NCBI RefSeq assembly: GCF_000143415.4 | Contig: NW_003314274.1 | Span: 1,655,484 to 1,719,483 of the forward strand | DNA length: 64,000 nucleotides | Direction of reading: 5' to 3' | DNA from: Selaginella moellendorffii | Lineage: Eukaryota; Streptophyta; Lycopodiopsida; Selaginellales; Selaginellaceae | Shown: positions 1-10,628 of the stretch, one piece after another | How the letters are laid out: each line of letters begins with the position of its first letter | Position numbering within the stretch: position 1 is the first letter of the stretch | The notes under the pieces: generated by a model | Databases searched by the model: none | Told to the model about the DNA's origin: nothing | Seen by the model: the letters and a program-made list of their open reading frames with translations, nothing else | Program-made: the position numbers and the translations under genes

Positions 1-500
1 TGTTGCGTCCGAATCTCCTCAACCTTGCATATGAGAGGATGATCCAGCACGCCACGCTCCTCAAGCAGAGCAAAGCAAGGCGCAGATGTGATCTCTATCA
101 GCCACACGTGTCCACGTTGGGAAGATTTGCTTGCGAAGCCACTTCGGTTCAATCTCAAACATGTCGAGCACCTTGGTCATAGCATCCAGAATCAGGAGCT
201 GCTGGAGGTTTTGAAAGAATTGTCCCTCCATAAATCCGGCCGATTCGTTGACCAGAAGTGCGGCCTCGTCAAATCTTCCCTTCAAAAACCATCTTGTATG
301 CGCCTGCCACGTTCCTCATGTCCGACGAGGAGATCTCAGGGTTATCCAGAATGTTCATCTGCAAGAAAGAACCAAGCGATGAACTTTTATCTTATGCATA
401 ATCCAAGGTTGCTCTCTTGAACAAACACAGGTTGCAACTTCAGAAACTCCACGCACAACGCATCGATCTGAGCGTCGGCCTTTGCATTGTACAGCGGATT
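1..500 (-). pseudogene. Unrecognised protein-coding gene remnant at left edge
   Basis: On the minus strand several stretches look coding but lie in different frames. About 355-500 is rich in ordinary residues, followed by an intron-like gap with an acceptor near 355. A segment at about 290-350 contains the short motif NILDNPEISSSDMRN. A segment at 105-285 contains LLILDAMTKVLDMFEIEP, and a last segment at 1-140 contains FALLEERGVLDHP and runs off the window. The frame changes are too closely spaced to be introns, so at least two indels are likely. I do not recognise the family. The 5' part, if any survives, lies to the right, where the sequence becomes AT-rich by about 540. This could be a true gene with sequencing indels, but decay seems more likely. 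Confidence 0.4.
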
Positions 501-539
501 CAGCGCTGGAAAGGCCAGAAGTTTACTTGTAGAGTAGCT

Positions 540-785
540 TGTCTCCACTACTGTTTAATATGTTTGAATATTTTAATATATTCTACTATCTATTTATATC
601 TATAAGTTATAAGCATGTTTATTTATGGCTTTTATTTCCATATATTTAACAGTAAACCGTGTTGCTAAAAAAAATATTTAAAATTAATGGTTAGGAATTG
701 CTTAAAAACTATAGATTTTTAAACCATATCACATATAGCCTGCCTGGATTTATATTATGGAAGTTTAGAAAGGAAATTCAAACCA
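540..785. other. AT-rich spacer, no gene seen
   Basis: The stretch is strongly AT-rich with short A and T runs. I see no credible reading frame on either strand. It separates the left-edge remnant from the decayed 3' end of the strictosidine-synthase-like pseudogene. Confidence 0.5.
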
Positions 786-789
786 CCTT

Positions 790-2032
790 CCCGTTGGATC
801 CTCATAGAATGCCATCACTCACTCTCAAAACCTTGGCCATCTTCGCATTTCCCACAGAATTTATCGAGAACTTCAGGTTGCGCTATGATGTACTCCAATG
901 CTGGTATTGCTCATCCCCTGATCAATCCAGGAATGCTTATGAGCCTCACGAGTTGGATTAATGCTTGGATTGAACTTACCGACACCAATGCTATCCAAAA
1001 TCTGCCATGGCCATCGCGCTTGAAGTTGTCCGGCTGCCCCAGCAAGTTGTCCATGAACAACTCCATGGTTCCCGCTTTCTTACCTTTCAGCCAGTACTTC
1101 ATGCACCTCACCCTGGAAAAGCCAGGACGCGCGAAATTAAGCTTCAGTGGCCAGCGCATGATCGAGATGACTTACATGGATGTCTCGCTCACCACTAGAA
1201 AGTCCTCCTTGGCAGAGAGCGAGACTCCATTCGCAAAAAACATGTTCTTCCGCAGGACTGTGGTGGTGCGAGTCGCGGGGTCGTACTTCAAGAGCCTGCC
1301 GTTTGGGCGGCACTGGAGGACGTCCAGTTTGGCCTTCTCCAGCAGAAACTTGCTCGTCGCATCCGTGAAGTAGATGGTGCCATCCTTCGCAACGTCTAAT
1401 CCATTACCCAACGCTGTGCCGGATCCAGCGAGATCACAGCAATGGAAACAAAGCTCTCGAATCAACATGGAAAGCAAGCTCCTGAATCAACAAGGACGAT
1501 GAAGGAGATCTAACACTCACATGAATTTGACACCATCGGCTTCGCTCGAGAGAACCTCCACGCACTTATCCCGAGTGATGTTGAGCAGCCCCTGCGCGAG
1601 AGAAACAGGATGAACGGTCTCAATCTCAAATCGGACTTGTCAAATCAAAGAGAACTTCGCCTGGCACGCAGACGACCAAATTCTTTTGTCGCCCGCGCAC
1701 AACCCCAAGCGTATGGCCTCCCACATTCACCCAGTTCTCCACCTCGCCAGTCTTTCGCGACACCTTCTTGATCCACCCGTCGGAGCAGCCGATGTAGAGC
1801 ACGCCATTGTCGTCGTCCAAGGAAATGTCCTCGGGACCGGGAAGCTCTCCCCCGCCAATCACCTCCGCCTGCTGGAGCACTGTGTTCACCGCGAACAATC
1901 CTCCCTCTTTGGAGTTGGAGGCCAGTCCGAGGGCAGTGGATCAATCCCCGCGCGGCGGACGACTGCCGGCCATATCGCCGATGTGGCTATGCAGATGATC
2001 ACAGCTAGAATCGCCACATGAAGGATCCCCAT
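790..2032 (-). pseudogene. Strictosidine synthase-like (SSL/APMAP-type) pseudogene
   Basis: This is a second copy of the SSL gene at 3532-4840, with the same exon order: N-terminal anchor, GELPGPED and DGWIKKV propeller segments, then KDGTIYFTDAT, GRLLKYDP, FANGVSLS, and finally GTMELFMDN and GRFWIAL. It is broken in several ways visible by comparison with the intact copy. A 1-bp deletion near 1905 shifts frame right after the N-terminal WPPTP segment (start codon at 2030-2032). The donor site of the first intron is lost near 1640. The last exon, about 790-850, retains only a KMAKVLRVSDG-like stretch and then hits a stop. SSL proteins are six-bladed beta-propellers of the endomembrane/secretory system. 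Only a small set are true Pictet-Spenglerases and most are probable esterase/lactonase-like proteins. Confidence 0.8.
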
Positions 2033-2319
2033 TGGCACTCGTGACGCGAGAGGATCGAACAAGTGTGTAGGAGGAAGAGGAGACTTCTACGAGTACAAGA
2101 GAGGAGGGGAAGAAGGATCTATTTCGTTTTGGAGGAGCTGGATATTCTGGCCAACAGCAAACATTCCGTTTGGACAAGCAGGATATTCTGGCAGACAGAA
2201 TTCTTTGTTCAAGACTGACGGTCTATTTCCTCCGTTCTTCAAGTTGCGCGTGATCCTATGGGCGATAAAGGACTTAAAACATGTAGTAATAATAATAATT
2301 ACAAGATCAAAAGCACATA

Positions 2320-3312
2320 TCATACAGCGTTTTTAATCGTGGTGCTGTACGGCTCCTTTCTCCCGTCGTGCTTGACGAAATCGTAGTAGTAACTCCACAA
2401 CATCACGCCGCCGTACTTGCTCGACTCCTTGATCTTCGGAAGAACCTGTTGCTTGAGAACCTTCGCGGGCATGTATCCGTCCTTGGTGGAGGGGCTGTCG
2501 GTGGCACCGCTCAAGCTCGCCGGCAGGCCGAAGAAGACCTTCTTCACTGGAACTTTGGTCGTCCACTTGTGCCATGCCGCGAACACGTTGTCCAGAGGTC
2601 TGTTTGGGTTGTACTGGCAGTCGTGATTGTTGTAGAACTGGACCCAGGCGTAGTCGAACACGCCCGTGTTGAGAGCCGGGCCGAGGAACTCGTCCGGGAA
2701 CGGGCACTGCGGGGCTGCGGACAAGAGCACCGGCCTGTCTTTGGTGGAGCGGAGCTTAATCTGCTTGGCAAGCTGAGCGTAGCCGGTTTGAGTCGAGGTC
2801 ATCTCCATGTCGAAGTCGATCCCGTCCAGCACTGCGTCGCCGAGAGGCCTGGAGCTGCTGTTTCCTGCTCCTCCCAGAAAGTTGTTCCACAGATAGTCCG
2901 ATACGGCGATGGCGTCCTTGTCCGAGACAATGCTGTAGTTGCCGTCGGCACCACCGAGCGAGAGGAACACCTTGACACCTTTGCTCTGGCAGAACTTTAC
3001 GTCTTGTCCGACTGGAGCACAGTTGATAGCGCTGCCGTTGATGGCACTGCCGTTGACACCCCCGCAGTGATCAGCGAGGTCCAGCTTTGGAGCTCTCCCG
3101 TCGCCAAACACGCTGAGGAAGCTGAGCACGACGATGCCGTAGTTCCCCGTCTCACAGGCTGTTTTGAGACTGCCTTCCTTCTCGTAAGTTCCCCAGTATA
3201 CAACGACTGTGCCATTAGCCCTCTTCTTGCAGTCTACTCCGGAAACTAAGCTAGATGCGACTAGAGTAAGCACAAGAGAAACCAAATTACTCACAAGTCC
3301 CCTGGTCTTCAT
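2320..3312 (-). CDS. Class III (GH18) acidic endochitinase, secreted
   Basis: Single-exon gene of about 330 aa. The first in-frame ATG is at 3310-3312, followed by a basic then hydrophobic stretch ending in ASSLVSG, a signal peptide for secretion. The GH18 fold is visible as VVVYWG near the mature start, KVFLSLGG, and the catalytic loop DGIDFDME near residue 167, where the terminal Glu is the proton donor and the preceding Asp residues support the substrate-assisted mechanism. WVQFYNN downstream carries the conserved tyrosine of hevamine-type enzymes. Several Asn-X-Ser/Thr sequons are present, including a tandem NGSAI duplication. Expected role: cleavage of beta-1,4-GlcNAc polymers in the apoplast or vacuole, typically in defence. 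The length is slightly above the usual 290-310 aa. It lies between the two SSL copies on the same strand. No lesions are seen. Confidence 0.93.
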   Translation of the reverse strand: MKTRGLVSNLVSLVLTLVASSLVSGVDCKKRANGTVVVYWGTYEKEGSLKTACETGNYGIVVLSFLSVFGDGRAPKLDLADHCGGVNGSAINGSAINCAPVGQDVKFCQSKGVKVFLSLGGADGNYSIVSDKDAIAVSDYLWNNFLGGAGNSSSRPLGDAVLDGIDFDMEMTSTQTGYAQLAKQIKLRSTKDRPVLLSAAPQCPFPDEFLGPALNTGVFDYAWVQFYNNHDCQYNPNRPLDNVFAAWHKWTTKVPVKKVFFGLPASLSGATDSPSTKDGYMPAKVLKQQVLPKIKESSKYGGVMLWSYYYDFVKHDGRKEPYSTTIKNAV

Positions 3313-3531
3313 TCTCCTTCGTTTCCGTGGCCCTCCAGTTCCCACCTATTAGGACAGATGAGTCCACGACAAAGAGCTTAGCTTACCTCGTGCTCGAGTT
3401 TGCCTTAAGTCGTCCAAATTGCTGCACCTGTGCAACACTGTCAAGATCGAAACTTATTTGTCGCTCGACGACCGTCTCGAAGAAGCGCTCGCAAAAGCAA
3501 CACACTTTATTGGTGGCCACGTCGGGCGTGA

Positions 3532-4840
3532 CTAAAGCTGCCGAAGCTTCAACTTGCCAACGTAGTTCCTGGCCAAGTTTCCCAGATAGAGATAATCGCC
3601 GACTTCCAAGGCCGTCGTCACCAGGGCTATCGACTTCCCTGTCGGATCTTCATAGAATGCCAGCGGCACCCCATCTTCGCCAACTGCTAGAACTTTGGCC
3701 ATCTTTGAGGACGCGGAGATCTTCTGCAGCACACCCGGAAGGGCCAAGATGTGCTTCAGTGGTGCTATCTTCACTAAAGTGTCAGTCAGCCTTGTCCTTC
3801 CCTGAAGTCAGTGTCCACATGAAGTCTGATTGGATGTTATGAAATATAGAGCAAACTTACTGCTACCAATCCAATCCAGAATCTATCTCGGCCGTTGTGT
3901 CTAATGTTGTCTGGATGTCCAGGCAAGTTATCGATAAAAACTTCCATGGTTCCTTCCCTTTCACCTTGCAACCAGTACTTCATGCACCTCACCCTACAAA
4001 CGAGGACGAACGTAAGCTGCCTGCTCAAAAGTATGGACCAACAACTTACATGGACGTCTCGCACACCACTAAAAAGTCTTGCTTCGCAGAGAGTGCAACA
4101 CCATTGGCAAAATACATGTTCTTGCGCAGGACTGTTGTGGTGCGAGTTGAGGGATCATATTTCAAAAGTCTGCCGTTCGGGCGACCCTGAAGAATATCTA
4201 AGTCAGAGGTGTTCATGCCAAACTTGTGCGTTGCATCCGTGAAGTATATGGAGCCATCTTTTGCAACGTCCAGTCCGTCAGTTAGCCTGTTGTTCAGCAA
4301 AAATATAAAGCTCAACAAGGACGTCCCAAACAACACAAACACCTACTTGTATTTGACACCGTCGGCTTCATTGGAGAGAACTTCAAGAGCCTTATCAGCA
4401 GTAACATTCAGCAGTCCCTGCCAGAAAAGAGAGTCAGTCGGATTTGTCAAACAGTTAGGACCCACCCGGGTTGGTTCGCAGACAAGCAAATTTCCATGAT
4501 GTCCCCACGCAAGTCCAAGCGGATGGCCTCCGACCTGTACCCAATTCTGGACCTCACCAGTCTCGGGAAAAATCCTCTTGATCCATCCGTCAGCGCAGCC
4601 GGTATAGAGCACGCCGTTATCGTCCACAGCAATATCTTCGGGACCAGGAAGCTCTCCCACACCAAGCTCATCCAATTCCTGGAGCAGTGTGTTTGTCGCG
4701 AACACCCCTTCCATCTTTGGAGTTGGAGGCCAGTGCGACGCCACTGGATCTATGCCCGACTTCCGAGTGATAGCCGACCATGTTGCCGACGCTGCTATGG
4801 AGATGACCAGAGCCAGAATTCCCAAAAGAGCGAGTGCCAT
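3532..4840 (-). CDS. Strictosidine synthase-like / adipocyte plasma membrane-associated protein-like
   Basis: Intact five- or six-exon gene on the minus strand starting at ATG 4838-4840. The N-terminus (MALALLGILALVISIAASA) is a signal anchor. The six-bladed propeller follows: GELPGPEDIAVDDNG, CADGWIKRIFPETG, GLDVAKDGSIYFTDAT, GRLLKYDPSTRTTT, NGVALSAKQDF, KYWLQGEREGTMEVF, GRDRFWIGL, and a last exon ending YVGKLKLRQL. Introns of 50-100 bp interrupt after PTR, at VKYK, at ETSM and after WIGLVA. The fold is that of strictosidine synthase, but most plant SSL members lack the catalytic glutamate of the true enzyme and are thought to be hydrolases of unknown substrate. No alkaloid role should be inferred. 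The tandem partner at 790-2032 is a pseudogene, so this copy is the functional one. Confidence 0.9.
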
Positions 4841-5064
4841 CTTGAAGATCTCGCCACCTGGTGTCCCCAGCTATTGAAACGGAACGGGAGGACCGGTCGT
4901 TGATGTGTAGCTAGCAGCGTGTGCGTACCCTGCGGAGCATGGCAATGGCGTGTCTGAGCAATATCAGAAACGTGACTCTCACCTTAATGGCGGAATTCAA
5001 GATTAACTCGCCCTGCACAAACAAGCAAAACCCTCAACTACCACAATCAATGGCTTCAAATCGC

Positions 5065-6609
5065 TTACCTTGAGCTTGCCTGTTGACTTGTTGAATCCTT
5101 GCGCTGGACAGATGCTTGACCAGCCTGTTCTCCTCCTTCACTTCCACTACTGTCATAGCCATCGCCGTCACCTATATCACCTGTGTCCTCAACCATCTCA
5201 GAATCGTCGTCGTCATCCTCTTCGTCGAAAACTGCACTGCCCGTATGAGCCTGAGGAGGAGCTTCCATAAACTGGACACTCATCCTCCGCTTAAACTTGT
5301 CGTCACTGCAAGCCAGGAACCAGGCAAGGCTGCAATTGATCTTCTTCCTCTCTACCATCCGGTACCGGGGCTTTATCCTCCGTGCAAGGTCGTAAGTCAA
5401 GTAGACGGGAAATGCCAGCAGCTCTGATAATGGCTTTCTCATCTTCTGCTGGAAAAAAGCCAGGTTCGGCTTCAACGTTTCCTCCAGCTTGACCGCCAAA
5501 ATCTGTGGACAATCGACAACCATCTTTGCTATGTCACCAGCGCTGATTCCTGCTCCTTGCAGAAACTTCACCTTTTCCCCGGCCATCTTTTCGTTGATCA
5601 CAAGCATCTGAGGCAGCCTCTCAAACACTCGAGGAACGTCTGACGGTCGCAAGAAGATTTCATTCGTCAACCAGGCCGTCTTCTCTGCGAGCTCAGCCCT
5701 CAAGTCGAGCTCAAACACGTCCGGGAATCGAGCTATAAACGATGGCAGCTCTTTCTCTTGGATCCCTGCCTGTAGTAGACACTCCACCTTTGGTTTCACA
5801 TTTTCCTCCAGATCAAAACCCAGTACGTAAGGATGCTTCTCTAGCAACCTCGCTATCTCCTCCTTTGTAAACCCCAGACCACGGTAGAAATCCACCTTCC
5901 TCTTTATGTTGTTCCCGACTCTCATGCCAAGAAGTTCCGGGAACCGCGTAAGCATCGGCCCAATCTGTCGACTGTTTACTCCAATGCTCACCAGGTATGC
6001 CACCGATGTGCTCATGGTCCCTTCTCGCTTGAAACCAAGAACATCCGGGTAGCGTAGTAGAACCTTTGGAATATTTTCCAGAGAGATCCCATAGCCTAGC
6101 AAGTAGTCCACGATCGGCGTCAAATCTATCGCGATGCTGGAGTAGAGGATCATCGGAAACTGCGTCAGCAACGCCGGAAGCTCCTCCGGAGTAAATCCCA
6201 GCTTGTCGAGGTAGTCGATCACTGGAACCATGTTGCGTTTAACACTACATGTAAGAACTACTGGATACCTCAAGATGTGCGCCTTCTCTAGCCCAATGCT
6301 TGCAAGGAATTCCAGCCGCTCTCGCACCACGTCGACCGAGAGTGGAAGATCGAGTTGGTCGATGTCGCCGCCGGAAATACCCTCGCCGCGGAGGAAATCC
6401 ATCACTTGCTCCCGGCATCCCTCCTCACTGCTCTCAATCTCGGGCTCCTGCACCGCCAATCCCCAGTGATCGGGAGTGTGAAGGGGAAGACGAGACGCGC
6501 GCTTGTACCTCCGCCTTGGAGCGCATTGCGATCGCACGGCGTCGCTTGAACGAAACACTAGGCTGCTCGCGGAGATCCTCGATGGCGGGAGAGAAAGAAA
6601 TGCCTCCAT
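5065..6609 (-). CDS. mTERF-family organelle protein (mTERF4/BSM/RUG2-like)
   Basis: Single-exon gene of about 514 aa. The first ATG is at 6607-6609 and is followed by a Ser/Arg-rich transit-peptide-like N-terminus (MEAFLSLPPSRISASS). Residues of about 85-420 consist of tandem mTERF helical repeats with the recurring pattern of a proline followed by a leucine-rich helix, such as ILRYPVVL, LLTQFPMIL, VLLRYPDVLGF, MLTRFPELLG, LLEKHPYVLGF and MVVDCPQILAV. The C-terminus is a highly acidic low-complexity tail with a run of aspartates, which recalls mTERF4. Family members bind organelle DNA or RNA and act in chloroplast or mitochondrial transcription termination or group II intron splicing. It faces the UBP1-like gene across a 367-bp divergent intergenic region. 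The subgroup assignment is tentative; mTERF family membership is secure. Confidence 0.9.
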   Translation of the reverse strand: MEAFLSLPPSRISASSLVFRSSDAVRSQCAPRRRYKRASRLPLHTPDHWGLAVQEPEIESSEEGCREQVMDFLRGEGISGGDIDQLDLPLSVDVVRERLEFLASIGLEKAHILRYPVVLTCSVKRNMVPVIDYLDKLGFTPEELPALLTQFPMILYSSIAIDLTPIVDYLLGYGISLENIPKVLLRYPDVLGFKREGTMSTSVAYLVSIGVNSRQIGPMLTRFPELLGMRVGNNIKRKVDFYRGLGFTKEEIARLLEKHPYVLGFDLEENVKPKVECLLQAGIQEKELPSFIARFPDVFELDLRAELAEKTAWLTNEIFLRPSDVPRVFERLPQMLVINEKMAGEKVKFLQGAGISAGDIAKMVVDCPQILAVKLEETLKPNLAFFQQKMRKPLSELLAFPVYLTYDLARRIKPRYRMVERKKINCSLAWFLACSDDKFKRRMSVQFMEAPPQAHTGSAVFDEEDDDDDSEMVEDTGDIGDGDGYDSSGSEGGEQAGQASVQRKDSTSQQASSR

Positions 6610-6976
6610 CGCCGATAAAACCCTATATCTTGGCCACGCAGGCGGTTTTTCCTCCACGTGGCCACGCTTGCGACCACGTCTGCCCTAGTTCTTCCGTACA
6701 CATTATATTTACCGTATGACCAAAATTTTCGAAACCTTTCTGTTACATATCCTCCTCTGGGTCGGCATTGCCGGAAGAGCGAAGAACCCTAATTGCGATG
6801 CAGGGAAATTCTCTCGACGGCCTCGAGTGCCCGGCTCCGCGGCCGCAGATTTGGGGGCTTTCTCGGTGCGGCAGCATGTAAGAATCGCATTCCGCATTCC
6901 GATCATGGGGTATCCGTGCTAGCGCGCTCGGGGAAGCGTCTTCCACTCCATAGGGTTTGATCGGCGGCCATTTGCC

Positions 6977-9368
6977 ATGTACTCCGTGTCACAAGCGCAG
7001 CAATCGCAGAGCCAGCCCCAGCAGGCGCAGGTAGCCGCGGCCCAGGCGGCCCAGCAGCAGTTACAGCTCCAGCAGCAACAGTTAGAGTTGCAGCAATGGA
7101 AGCAAGCGCTAATGCAGCAAGCGGCGGTGCTCCAGCAGCAGCAGCCATTCCTTCATCCTGGTCTCATCACGGCTATGTCCCAGGTACGTGCTGATGCTTG
7201 GCTCTCTCTTTTTTTTGGAATTTTAGTTGCCATAGCTCTTGGCTTCGTGCTTGATTGTTTCTCGCTATGTTTTTATGACGATCCACTCTGTTGCAGGCTA
7301 AGGTACAACGAGATTCTTGTCTTTGGTAATCGTTTTTCGTTCTTTTTTTTTTTTTCACTGCTTTCGGTTCTTCTAAGTTTTTTTTTTTTCCTTCGTTGTT
7401 CTTCGTTTTCCTTTCCCCGAGAGAGGAAAGCGAGCTCTTTTAGTATTGGTTTTGTTCTTTCTTTTTTTCTTTTCTTTCTTTTTTTCTGCATTTCCTTTCA
7501 TCGTTTTTTTTGCAGATTGAGCCAATTCCAAGTGGAAATCTGCCACCAGGGTTTGATGCAACTTCTTGTCGCAGTGTGTGAGTGCTTTTCTTTTTTTCTT
7601 TTTTCTTTTTTGTTGTACCAATTCAGGTATCTGTTTTCTTTTTTCAATTTCCTTTTTCTTTTTTCCTTTTGGTTGTTTATTAACTTAAAAACTATGCTGA
7701 GCTTGGGCCGTCATTGCTTTGGTTGCGGAATGATTTTGTTTCTAGTCTGATGTTCATTCCTGCTGCAGATACGTTGGTAACATTCACATCAAAGTAACGG
7801 AAGCGTTGCTTGCGGAGGTTTTTGCAACAGTTGGGCCTCTCGAAGGTTGCAAGCTTATAAAGAAAGAAAAAGTTAGTTCTGGTTTTGTCTCTATCTTGCC
7901 CTTATCACTAACGGTATTTCGTTACCTTGCTTGGCAGTCCTCTTATGGTTTTGTCGATTACTTCGATCACAGATCAGCTGCCGCTGCGATCATTACCCTC
8001 AATGGCAAGCTAATGTAAGCGTCTCTCTTCCTCTTGCTGGCACTAAACGAAAACTTGATGGAACAGATTTGGGCAGTCCATAAAGGTGAATTGGGCTTAT
8101 GCCAGTGGGCAGCGAGAAGATACTACAGGTTGTACTTTTAATTTTTTTTTCATTTCTCTGAGATTATCGTCTGTTCAGGACATTACAATATTTTTGTGGG
8201 TGATCTTAGTCCTGAGGTCACAGATGCAACACTCTACGCTGCTTTCTTCATGTATCCTGGTTGCTCGTAAGTGTTAATATGGTTTCCTCCATTCCATCTT
8301 TGTATAACTTTTATTTCGCAGGGACGCTCGGGTTATGTGGGATCAACGATCTGGCCGCTCTCGTGGATATGGTTTTGTGTCATTCAGGAGTAAACAGGTG
8401 CTTACACTCCATGCTCAACGGCTTACAACCGCTCAATTTTTTTGTTATTATAGGAAGCAGAAAGGGCTATCAATGAGATGAATGGTATGCGGAAGAGATT
8501 CTTTACTTTGAATGGTTTTATAGCCTCGTTTATTTTATGTAGGGAAGTGGCTTGGCAGTCGTCCTATTCGCTGTAACTGGGCAACAAAAAGCACAGGATC
8601 GCAGGAGGACGTACCAACACCAGGACCTGTTAGCGTACCTGAGCAGGTTGCTGTTGTTCAAGTACAAATGAAACAAGAGCCCAATCACGATGAACAACAT
8701 GAGGATGGGGCTATGCAATTAGATGGTCCTGAAAACAATCCACAGTTCACGACAGTATACGTTGGTAATTTAGCGCACGAGGTCAGTTGAAGGACATAAC
8801 AGTTACAGTGGTTAAGACGTTTTGTGTTTTTAATTTTCCCAGGTGACACAGACAGAGTTACATAGACAATTCCATGCTTTAGGTGTTGGAGTGATTGAAG
8901 ACGTAAGGGTGCAGAAAGAGAAAGGCTTCGGTTTTGTACGCTATAGAACACACGAAGAGGCAGCTTACGCTATTCAGGCAGCAAACGGGAGAGTGATCTG
9001 CGGGAAGTCCGTCAAAGTAAGAAAAATGTTTTCATTCGGCGTCTCACAATCTTCGTTTTCTCGTACAGTGCTCATGGGGAAGCAAGCCTACACCAGCTGG
9101 AGCATCGTCGAATCCTTTGCCTCCACCACCACCAGTTGCTCTCCCGTTGCAAAGCTTGATGGCTGCTGGGATGAATCAAGCATACTCCGCGGCGGACTTG
9201 CTGGCGTACCAAAGGCTAAGCCAATCCAGTGGAACGGGACAGGCGCTGTTACCACTTCCTCAGCAAGGAACAAGCGGTTCTCGAGTTTTTGATGGCATCC
9301 AGCCGAGTGCTGCAGCGGCAGCAGCCTCGTTGGCGGCAGCCATGGGCCAGCAACACATGTTCTACTGA
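6977..9368 (+). CDS. UBP1: UBP1/TIA-1-like oligouridylate-binding protein, three RRMs
   Basis: Eleven exons can be placed with GT-AG borders: 6977-7183, 7516-7577, 7769-7871, 7938-8014, 8067-8128, 8179-8266, 8322-8397, 8454-8484, 8543-8781, 8843-9016 and 9069-9368. They give a 1,419-nt frame (472 aa). A Gln-rich N-terminus precedes LHPGL and the linker [14 protein letters not shown], which is typical of UBP1. RRM1 has VGNIH and SYGFVDY, RRM2 has [12 protein letters not shown] and GYGFVSF, and RRM3 has [11 protein letters not shown] and GFGFVRY. An Ala/Gly-rich tail ends in GQQHMFY. The proteins bind U-rich RNA in the nucleus and in stress granules and affect intron recognition and mRNA stability. 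Early introns are exceptionally T-rich. Two further possible introns sit in the 3' UTR (9371-9436 and 9478-9631). Confidence 0.93.
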
Positions 9369-9870
9369 AAGTAAGCTCTAGTTCTTTTACCGCATTTGAT
9401 CTCAATAACTGTGGACTTTGCTACGTTTGTTTTCAGGAGCGTTGTCCAGCATTTGTGGCTGCTGCCTGCACTGATAGGTAGCTCTAGCAGCTTATTTGTA
9501 CGTCCTTTTTTCTTTTCTTTTTTTCGTTTTTTCGTTTTTCTCTTTTCTCTTTTATTCTGGTTTGTATCACTAACCGAAGAGACTAATTTGCGAGTGATTG
9601 AGTTTGCTCTCTTTCTCTTTTCTTCTACCAGTATAGGAAAAGGTGAACGAAAGCGAGCCTTGATAAGTTGCGACAAAGAGACTGTCGAGTGGACAGTTTG
9701 GATAGCGCAGCTCAGTTCTTCTGGGAGCCATGGATTGAATGCGAAGATGGCGACTTTACAACACATAGCTACTACTATACATGAACAGCCAGCGCGGAAA
9801 ATAGAAAGAAGAGCACGCTCGTTTTCTCGATCGAAAAGGCTTAAATGCGAAACGGGAAGAAGCTCTCGCT
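9369..9870 (+). other. UBP1-like 3' UTR with two candidate introns
   Basis: Just 2 nt after the stop codon a consensus donor (GTAAGC at 9371) pairs with an acceptor at 9435-9436. After a 41-nt exon a second donor (GTAGCT at 9478) pairs with an acceptor at 9630-9631 behind a long T-rich tract. No coding sequence is seen. The intron assignment rests only on splice consensus and the T-rich tracts. Confidence 0.45.
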
Positions 9871-10628
9871 ATAAATGCGTGCTGGTTTTGGATCGATCCG
9901 ATCGGATCCCGCCAAGATTCCCAGAGATTCCCTGGAGAGCTGGTAACGGCAGCGTGTAATAAGAGGGACATCCGTTGGAGAGTTCCTCAGCAACGGCCGA
10001 GATCGTCGCTGGCGGCAATGCCGCCCATCCTAGCCGTTGAAAAGCGATTGAGATTAGTGAACCATAGCTTTTTTGGCATCGAACAATGCTTTGCAAAGAA
10101 ATTGATCAAACAATTTGCACGGGTTGAGTAAAATAAAGGGAACATCATCAAACATTGAGCGGACGATAGCGATGATCGTCGAAAGCTACGTGTATTTGCA
10201 AGATGCGGGAATCTTCCTTGGTGACGTCCGTGACGGGTCTCCAACAGCCAGTACCGGCAGTAGCCGGTGGGCGGCATTGGCCCAGACGGGCGGTGACCGC
10301 TGGCGCCGGTGCTTCCTCCCCCCTGTTTTTTGAAACTAAAGTGGAGAAGCGCTGGGCGCTGGCTTTGATTCTTTTTTTTTCTCTCTTCCTTCCTTCGAGG
10401 AGCTCTGGTCGATGCTATGGCGCGCGTCGTGGAGGCGCCGGAGGGCGGCGGCTTGTTCTAGCGGATCGCTGACGCTGTAGCATTTGGAAAGGAGCTATGG
10501 GGATCGATCTGTGTGTGAGCTAGCGGCATTGATCGAGGTAAGCACGGCGTAGCGAAATATCGCTCCCAGCGGTGGTTAAGGCGCCGCTGGCCATGGATCG
10601 ATGACCCTGGAGGAGTATCGAGATCTCG
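9871..10628. other. Intergenic region, no gene seen
   Basis: No convincing reading frame or RNA gene on either strand. The right-hand part presumably holds the promoter and 5' UTR of the receptor-like kinase that starts at 10629; it includes a T-rich stretch near 10372. Confidence 0.4.

Noticed and set aside
2368-3249. Long open frame on the plus strand opposite the chitinase
   Set aside because: It is the reverse complement of a GC-rich coding exon. Its composition is unlike a real protein, and the minus-strand GH18 gene explains the sequence fully.
3532-4840. Assignment as true strictosidine synthase (alkaloid biosynthesis)
   Set aside because: Sequence type is the widespread SSL/APMAP group, and there are no alkaloid pathway genes nearby.
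6977-7750. 257-codon read-through frame at the start of the UBP1-like gene
   Set aside because: After codon 69 it runs through a T-rich intron (Phe/Ser-rich translation). Splicing at 7183/7516 restores the conserved protein.
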